Source of the DNA: Bacteroides sp.
GTDB lineage: Bacteria > Bacteroidota > Bacteroidia > Bacteroidales > Bacteroidaceae
Assembly: GCA_017630035.1 (NCBI GenBank)
Contig: JAGBWA010000036.1
Span: forward strand, 1-47,847
Direction of reading: 5' to 3'
DNA length: 47,847 nucleotides
In this document: one piece after another, positions 43,462 to 47,847 of the stretch
How the letters are laid out: each line of letters starts with the position of its first letter
How positions within the stretch are numbered: the first letter of the stretch is position 1
Translations under genes and position numbers: made by a program
Notes under the pieces: generated by a model
What the model saw: only the letters and a program-made list of their open reading frames with translations
Told to the model about the DNA's origin: nothing
Database searches by the model: none

Positions 43462-45705
43462 CTATTTTTTCTGTTTTACATACAAACCTTCGTCATTCAG
43501 ATAGATATACTTTCTGTTCTTCCACATTGATAATATGTGTGATGGCGTAGATTTCTTTCCGTTTTGCTTGATCACTTCTTCCGCTTGCTTTTTGGTAAAA
43601 GTATCGGGAAGTTGCTCCAACAAGTTTCGTGGACCGCGATGCACGCTGATGTACTCCTGATTGATTTTTGCATTCAGCTCCTCGCCAAAGAAGTGCATCT
43701 TGCACCAAAGGTCATACTCTTCGCTCCAGCGGATGAACGCCTCAATCTCTTTTGTCCACTTACCTTCTGCAATAAACAAGGTCATCGCTTTCAAGTAGGC
43801 TATGACGTTGGCTCTTCGGGATAACACCTCGAACGCTTCATCATCGCTCAGTGCTGCTGTTTCAGCATTTTTCTTCGCCAAAAGCTTTGCCAAGTTCACC
43901 GCTTTGTCACACTCCACCAAGCCAGTGGCTACGTTTAGGCGGTCGATGTAGGGTTTCAACTGAGCAGCAAAATCCTCGTCGTACGTACCGTAAACGGGTA
44001 TTTCGTCGTTTACGTTGGGCGAAATGGTGCAGAAGTTAATGCGACTCAGTGTACCATTTGTGAGCGACTTGCGGAAGAACTCGCGTCCATTTTGGATGGT
44101 GCTACTGGCGTTCCAATTCCATCGCAAGCGCACTTGTGCGGTGACCGATTGCGAACCAACGCGCTCTTGTCCGTACAATCCGCAATCGAATGCCAAGCGA
44201 ATAATCTGACTCACATTGTTTCCCTTTCCGGTTGTTTTTAGTTGGTCCAGCAACTCAATTTCGTCCATCTGCGTGTAGAGAAACTTGCCCTTTGCATCCG
44301 CCAATCGTTGCACAAAAGCAGCGTTAGTCATGTCTGCAGAAAGAATTTGTATGCACAAATCGTCCGGTCGCTTTGGCTTTTCCTTGTTGGAACCTTTCGA
44401 ATTTAGCGAATCTTTCCATGCCTGTTCGCGTTCGCGGTTGTACGCATCGCGCTCGCGAATGTCTGCCAGAATGTACTCAATTGGTTTGTTTACAGCACTC
44501 TTTCCGCTACTCTGCTTCGCCAGGAGCACACACATAAAGGTGGCTTCGTGCTCCACATTGTCCACGTAGCGGAAGCGGACACCGTTCAAGTGAGCGCCCA
44601 GCGCGGGGAAGATGGCGTGCGCCACGGCTGCTTTCATATCGTCGGGCACGTTCTTTGTGAGCAGCTTAATTAATGATGGAAGCTTTGTAGGCATCTTTGG
44701 CGGTATCTCATTTTCTCCCTCTAAGTTAGAGGGAGTGCCCCCTTGTGGGGCGAGGGCGTTTGTCCCTATTTTTAATTTAGCGAAAGCGTTTTGCAGCACT
44801 TTCGTCGTTCCATACTTCAACCCATCTTTGCACGCATTTGCGATAGTCTTCTTCCACTCCTCTTCGGGCAAGCCGTAGGTGGGGATGATTTCCATCAACC
44901 ACTCGGCGTTGTTGTCGCAGATGTGGCGTAGCGAGCTGGCCATGCGTAGCACCTTGGCGTTGCGTTCTCCTTCTTCGGGTTCGCCACCAAGCTCTTCGGC
45001 TATTGCCGCAAGAATTTCCGAATACGCTACACCCTTGTAAGTCGTTGGAAATGTAGGGACGCGGCATGACGCGTCCGTATGATTATCAACACATTGCGGT
45101 TCTCCGGACGCATCATGCTGCGTCCCTACTTGTTGCGGTTCACATTTACCAAACAACCTTTCCTCATTCACAAACAACACATACTCCCGTGGCACCAGGA
45201 ACGACGAACGCGCATAATCCTTTACACACACATCGTAGGTGGTGTCTCCCAACTGCTTCGCCATCCATGCTTGCGCCTCGCCAAGCGACATGCCTTGCGG
45301 CATCACGAAGAACAGGCGCAATCCCTCGGTGCTGGGCGTGATGTGTGCCAACACAATGCCCAGTTCCTCTTTGCGCGGTGCTATCTCCGCCCAACGCTCC
45401 TGCGGATTGGGGATATGATCCAAATCGTACATGGACATGCCGCTGGGTATCGCCTCCGCGTTCAGTCGTCGCTCGTTCCTGAACGTGGCGTGTGGCGTAA
45501 GGATGGGTAGGCGTTTCTTCAGCTCCGCCTTCTTGGTTTCGAACTCCTCTTTCGTTAGCTCGCCACGCAGATACATCTCGCGTGCATCTACTATATCTGC
45601 ACAAACTTGTGCTACTTTTCTCGAATCCACCGCTTGGTGGAAGAGTTCGGGGGTGCATGTACGCACCACCCGACTCTTTACGTTATTTCCAATACCAAAC
45701 TTCAT
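43462..45705 (-). CDS. BT4734-like/DUF3987 primase-helicase-like protein with repeat insertions
   Basis: A 747-residue protein frequent on Bacteroidales mobile elements. The N-terminal part (about 1-190) is the BT4734/VirE_N-like domain, with YDLDHIPNPQERW, LAHITPSTEGLRLFF and KDYARSSFLVPREYVLF. A helical middle (about 225-310) is followed by the DUF3987 ATPase: P-loop VLLAKQSSGKSAV (about 395-402) and a Walker B-like LYTQMDEIELL. The middle is flanked by two palindromic sequences in frame (45053-45129 and 44715-44751), encoding peptide stretches rich in polar residues and Pro/Gly/Asn. Its role is likely replication initiation or mobilisation of the element. The previous gene ends 3 bp upstream. 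Confidence 0.75.
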   Translation of the reverse strand: MKFGIGNNVKSRVVRTCTPELFHQAVDSRKVAQVCADIVDAREMYLRGELTKEEFETKKAELKKRLPILTPHATFRNERRLNAEAIPSGMSMYDLDHIPNPQERWAEIAPRKEELGIVLAHITPSTEGLRLFFVMPQGMSLGEAQAWMAKQLGDTTYDVCVKDYARSSFLVPREYVLFVNEERLFGKCEPQQVGTQHDASGEPQCVDNHTDASCRVPTFPTTYKGVAYSEILAAIAEELGGEPEEGERNAKVLRMASSLRHICDNNAEWLMEIIPTYGLPEEEWKKTIANACKDGLKYGTTKVLQNAFAKLKIGTNALAPQGGTPSNLEGENEIPPKMPTKLPSLIKLLTKNVPDDMKAAVAHAIFPALGAHLNGVRFRYVDNVEHEATFMCVLLAKQSSGKSAVNKPIEYILADIRERDAYNREREQAWKDSLNSKGSNKEKPKRPDDLCIQILSADMTNAAFVQRLADAKGKFLYTQMDEIELLDQLKTTGKGNNVSQIIRLAFDCGLYGQERVGSQSVTAQVRLRWNWNASSTIQNGREFFRKSLTNGTLSRINFCTISPNVNDEIPVYGTYDEDFAAQLKPYIDRLNVATGLVECDKAVNLAKLLAKKNAETAALSDDEAFEVLSRRANVIAYLKAMTLFIAEGKWTKEIEAFIRWSEEYDLWCKMHFFGEELNAKINQEYISVHRGPRNLLEQLPDTFTKKQAEEVIKQNGKKSTPSHILSMWKNRKYIYLNDEGLYVKQKK
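44715..44751. repeat. Palindromic repeat inside the DUF3987 gene (two stems)
   Basis: A perfect inverted repeat CTCCCTCTAA-G-TTAGAGGGAG (44715-44735) is followed by GCCCC-N5-GGGGC (44737-44751). On the coding (minus) strand it gives the in-frame peptide ALAPQGGTPSNLEGEN at a domain boundary. The sequence resembles spreading REP-like elements of Bacteroidetes. Confidence 0.65.
45053..45129. repeat. 77-bp palindromic element inside the DUF3987 gene
   Basis: 25-nt arms (45053-45077 and 45105-45129), complementary except for two positions, surround a 27-nt loop. The left arm begins GTAGGGACGCGGCATG. A direct repeat TTGCGGTTC (45094-45102, 45133-45141) spans the loop and outer flank, 39 bp (13 codons) apart. 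The reading frame stays open and the element encodes residues about 193-218 between domains. Confidence 0.75.
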
Positions 45706-45708
45706 ACC

Positions 45709-46017
45709 TTATTCTCCATCTAAAACTAAATCAACAAAATCCCCGGCTTGACAACTCTCATCCACAATGGCTTGCGACGGAACAATATTCGCCTCCATCA
45801 ACCCTACACGGAGCGTCAGACGCACATCTTCCGTGTTCACGCTCACCCGTCCGTGTGGCAACTTAATATACTTTGTACCTGGTCTTTCGCGCACTCTGCG
45901 ATGCGCATTAAAATTACCCTCAGTTGGACTAACCAAACCGATACTACCTTGAATACGAGCATTTCCGCTCAACAATGATGCGTAAACCGCATCAGAAATT
46001 TGCAATGTAATTGTCAT
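45709..46017 (-). CDS. Unknown small protein of the accessory operon
   Basis: A 102-residue protein with no recognised family. It is mainly beta-strand by pattern (MTITLQISDAVYASLLSGNARIQGSIGLVS, HGRVSVNTEDVRLTLRVGL). The stop lies 3 bp before the DUF3987 start, so the two are likely co-translated. No signal peptide or Cys clusters. It may be a structural or DNA-associated protein of the element. Confidence 0.6.
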   Translation of the reverse strand: MTITLQISDAVYASLLSGNARIQGSIGLVSPTEGNFNAHRRVRERPGTKYIKLPHGRVSVNTEDVRLTLRVGLMEANIVPSQAIVDESCQAGDFVDLVLDGE

Positions 46018-46133
46018 ACTTCGAATAATGATTTTGAGTTTGGCGTTTGTGTGAGGATTGCGCGCTTTTCACTTCGAAGACTCGCCCACCCAAAGAACCA
46101 TTACTCGGGTTAAAAAATAGTTTGTTTTTCTGT

Positions 46134-46158
46134 AGAGACGTCGCATTGGGGCGTCTCT
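46134..46158. repeat. REP-like hairpin and 7-bp tandem repeats
   Basis: Arms AGAGACG (46134-46140) and CGTCTCT (46152-46158) enclose 11 nt. The unit, GTAGAGACGTCGCAT from 46132, matches the left arm of the intragenic element (GTAGGGACGCGGCAT) at most positions. Four 7-bp units follow (TAGTCAC, TAGTAGC, TAGTAGC, TAATCAC at 46161-46188), running into the stop of the next gene. Confidence 0.55.
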
Positions 46159-46184
46159 TCTAGTCACTAGTAGCTAGTAGCTAA

Positions 46185-46457
46185 TCACTTATTTAGCTTA
46201 ATCACGTCTCTTGCCGAAATCTCTTGATACATATTCCCATTATACTCATGCACCGTGAAATAGAGCACCGCATACACCAACTCGTCCTTGTAGAACTTAC
46301 ATCCGGCAAGGTTGCCCAGAAGATTCACCGCGAAGGTGTTCTCATATTGTCCACCCACCTCTTGCAATACCAAGGTACATTTCTTAATCGTACCCCCATC
46401 TTTCTTTGTCACGTCATAGGCCTCGCCTTGACTCACTACTTTTAGAATTTTCTTCAT
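46185..46457 (-). CDS. OB-fold/SSB-like small protein
   Basis: A 90-residue protein whose strand pattern (ILKVVSQGEAYDVTKKDGGTIKKCTLVLQEVGGQYENTFAVNLLGN ... DELVYAVLYFTVHEYNGNMYQEISARDVIKL) resembles the DUF3127/SSB-type OB fold: a short N-terminal strand, FAVNLLGN and an EYNGNMYQ turn before the last strand. It could bind single-stranded DNA in replication of the element. Family assignment is by pattern only. It is the most upstream gene before the DUF3987 run; a CATCTTTG sequence (46528-46535, minus strand) one base off the -7 consensus lies about 70 bp upstream. Confidence 0.5.
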   Translation of the reverse strand: MKKILKVVSQGEAYDVTKKDGGTIKKCTLVLQEVGGQYENTFAVNLLGNLAGCKFYKDELVYAVLYFTVHEYNGNMYQEISARDVIKLNK

Positions 46458-46554
46458 CTCGTTTAAATTTTAAATATGAATAATAGATTTATTTCACAAC
46501 CGATGCGTTTATCGTTCGATTGTGACGCAAAGATGGAGGGATTTCGTAGGGTGC

Positions 46555-46597
46555 AGAAAAAAGAAAAGCCCCAATATGCGGAATGGCATATTGAGGC
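46555..46597 (-). terminator. Minus-strand terminator after the HNH gene
   Basis: An 8-bp stem CAATATGC/GCATATTG (46572-46579 with 46586-46593) is extended by GCC/GGC across one mismatch. On the minus strand it is followed by a T-rich run (46555-46567), so it ends transcripts from the HNH side. A second short hairpin ACCGC/GCGGT lies at 46614-46628. Confidence 0.65.
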
Positions 46598-46644
46598 ATA
46601 TAATTAAGTAAGAACCGCCTATTGCGGTGGCATATTACGGCCTA

Positions 46645-47460
46645 TTATTCCTCTTCGGGATATATATAATTAAACTCGTCTAATAACTCTTTTAATCCAC
46701 CCTTGCTAAAATTCTTACGATGGGTTGCATCCACGCGCGAGTGGCAACGGATACACAAGCATCTTAAATTGCTTTCATTGTTATTTGTTTTATCCTTATC
46801 TTTATGATGAACATGTATGTAGAAGCGATCCAAGGGCTCTACTTCTATTTTGCACTTTTCGCATATATAGTTTTTCTTTTCTCGATAGGCTTCGCTTATA
46901 GTATCCCAATCCCACGTATAGCCAAACATATCTACATCAGTTGTCTCCTCTTTTTTGGCTTCTTGCAATATCTTTACGAAGTCGGATGAAGTTCTCCTGG
47001 TATAATTATTTAAAGTCTTCATACAATATTGACACAAAAGCATACCCGATATAGTTCTCTCTCTGTATGCATTGTCCATATCTATTACATTAACAGGTTC
47101 AGAATTTGCCCTACGATATTCAATTTCAAATGTTCCGGCATTTATATAATCGTCGATAACTTTACATCTACATATATGAAAACGTGGATAATTTTCATTT
47201 TCAGTTTTATACTTATATCTGTATTTAGTTAAATGATACTTACGCTTATACAAGAATATCTGTTGTTTATCCCCTTCGGGAGTCTTTAAGAAAATGCCTT
47301 CATTGGTAAACTCAATGTTGTTTCGTAAATCGTTGATGTCAACATCCACGTTTTCGATTGGGCGATAAGCCTCGGCCTTGCCCACATGCATACCTCTCGA
47401 TTCAAGAAAGCGTTTCAAGCGATTAAAATCATATATTGGTTCCTCTTCCATGCTATTCAT
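46645..47460 (-). CDS. HNH endonuclease, possible ZorE-like
   Basis: A 271-residue protein with a C-terminal HNH domain: C200xxC203 (YICEKC), HVHHKDKDKTNNNESNL with H218/H219 and N231, then LCIRCH (C236, C239, H240), a complete zinc-finger HNH site. The N-terminal 140 residues are not recognised; HICRC (about 95-99) and CQYC (143-146) add further Cys. AT-rich compared with the DUF3987 gene. Its start overlaps the OmpA-like gene by 8 bp, the order of type II Zorya systems, where an HNH protein (ZorE) follows ZorB. The link is inference; HNH genes also occur in other mobile elements. Confidence 0.75.
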   Translation of the reverse strand: MNSMEEEPIYDFNRLKRFLESRGMHVGKAEAYRPIENVDVDINDLRNNIEFTNEGIFLKTPEGDKQQIFLYKRKYHLTKYRYKYKTENENYPRFHICRCKVIDDYINAGTFEIEYRRANSEPVNVIDMDNAYRERTISGMLLCQYCMKTLNNYTRRTSSDFVKILQEAKKEETTDVDMFGYTWDWDTISEAYREKKNYICEKCKIEVEPLDRFYIHVHHKDKDKTNNNESNLRCLCIRCHSRVDATHRKNFSKGGLKELLDEFNYIYPEEE

Positions 47461-47847
47461 TGTTTTTATTCACAAAGTTTTCCAACAATTCATCGCCACT
47501 TGTAACTATTCGGAACTCCACACGTCGCGACTTGGCTTGGTCTCTCGCCTTTTTGGATTTGAATATATATTCACCATCCTTATCCAACGCCTTACCATAC
47601 GACAAACCATTCGCCGTAAACCAAAACTCCAACATTTGTTTTTGCGCTTCGGTGTATCTTTGGTAAGAAGGCATACTCTTAATGTAGCGCAACACATTTA
47701 ATGCACGCATTTGCGAAAGTTTGATATTGGCCAGATAAGGGTCGGGATCAAACGTAGGAAAAGGAACATTATCGGTATGCCCCTCGATACGAATTTCATT
47801 AATCCTCGAACGTAGTGAATCCGTTAGAAGAATATTCAGATAGCGTG
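47453..47847 (-). CDS. OmpA/MotB-type protein, C-terminal part (partial)
   Basis: The gene runs off the window; the visible 131 residues are an OmpA-like peptidoglycan-binding domain. Translation from the edge gives INEIRIEGHTDNVPFPTF, then YLANIKLSQMRALNVLRYI, ANGLSYGKALDKDGEYI and RRVEFRIV, the full family order (EGHTD, LSxxRA, SRRVEF). Such domains occur in MotB and in ZorB, the stator partner of the Zorya defence system. The next gene on the same strand, overlapping by 8 bp, is an HNH nuclease. Internal start sites in the visible part are not the true start. Confidence 0.75.
   Translation of the reverse strand, partial: RYLNILLTDSLRSRINEIRIEGHTDNVPFPTFDPDPYLANIKLSQMRALNVLRYIKSMPSYQRYTEAQKQMLEFWFTANGLSYGKALDKDGEYIFKSKKARDQAKSRRVEFRIVTSGDELLENFVNKNNE

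Noticed and set aside
46134-46158. Intrinsic terminator for the OB-fold gene
   Set aside because: On the minus strand the sequence after the hairpin is A-rich rather than T-rich, and the hairpin matches the repeat family better.
42993-47847. Complete prophage
   Set aside because: Only one phage-like protein (P5/muramidase-like) is visible, with no capsid, terminase, portal, tail or integrase gene.

Overview
The window looks like a chromosome segment from a Bacteroidales bacterium (Bacteroides/Prevotella-like; no 16S gene is present, so genus is not claimed). The evidence is the lpxC-fabZ fusion, the murF-alr fusion, a surface-type lipoprotein with BACON, BspA-like and M64 domains, a BT4734/DUF3987 gene, weak or absent Shine-Dalgarno sequences, and many promoters matching the Bacteroidetes form (TTTG, about 18-21 bp, then TAnnTTTG).

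Layout. Bases 1-6300 hold the 3' part of a dipeptidyl peptidase IV gene, a membrane protein with a degenerate Nudix-like tail, lplA, a divergent RsmI-like methyltransferase and a sugar-acid MFS transporter. Bases 6284-6905 have no protein gene. They contain a terminator, an array of small palindromes and a well-supported structured small RNA of about 220 nt with its own promoter and T-tract; its rod shape recalls 6S RNA. Next come a 1262-residue mosaic lipoprotein with an M64 peptidase domain, a tiny partner lipoprotein and a carboxylesterase lipoprotein.

Bases 12.7-22 kb form a long plus-strand housekeeping run: purM, prfA, pyrF, an HD hydrolase, lpxD, lpxC/fabZ, lpxA, a pRiA4b ORF-3-like gene and miaA. 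It ends at a strong bidirectional terminator. Opposite lie glnA, a Dna2-like nuclease-helicase, tatC, tatA, murF-alr, a GSCFA protein and a pair of small paralogous proteins. A 22-bp-period palindromic array precedes dxs, trkA and trkH. Then come DUF456, surE-lpxB (lipid A again) and the minus-strand rsfS-ftsH-cdsA group.

A tRNA-Gln(CTG) gene marks the end of the conserved core. Beyond it, 43-47.8 kb is accessory DNA, all on the minus strand: a P5/muramidase-like protein, a BT4734-DUF3987 primase/helicase-like protein carrying two palindromic repeat insertions in its coding sequence, an unknown protein, an OB-fold-like protein, an HNH endonuclease and the C-terminal end of an OmpA/MotB-type protein. 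The overlapping OmpA-HNH pair has the gene order of a type II Zorya anti-phage system (zorB-zorE). The putative zorA would lie just outside the window.

Most interesting: the structured RNA, the two 22-bp-type palindrome arrays, the in-frame palindromic insertions and the possible Zorya-like pair.
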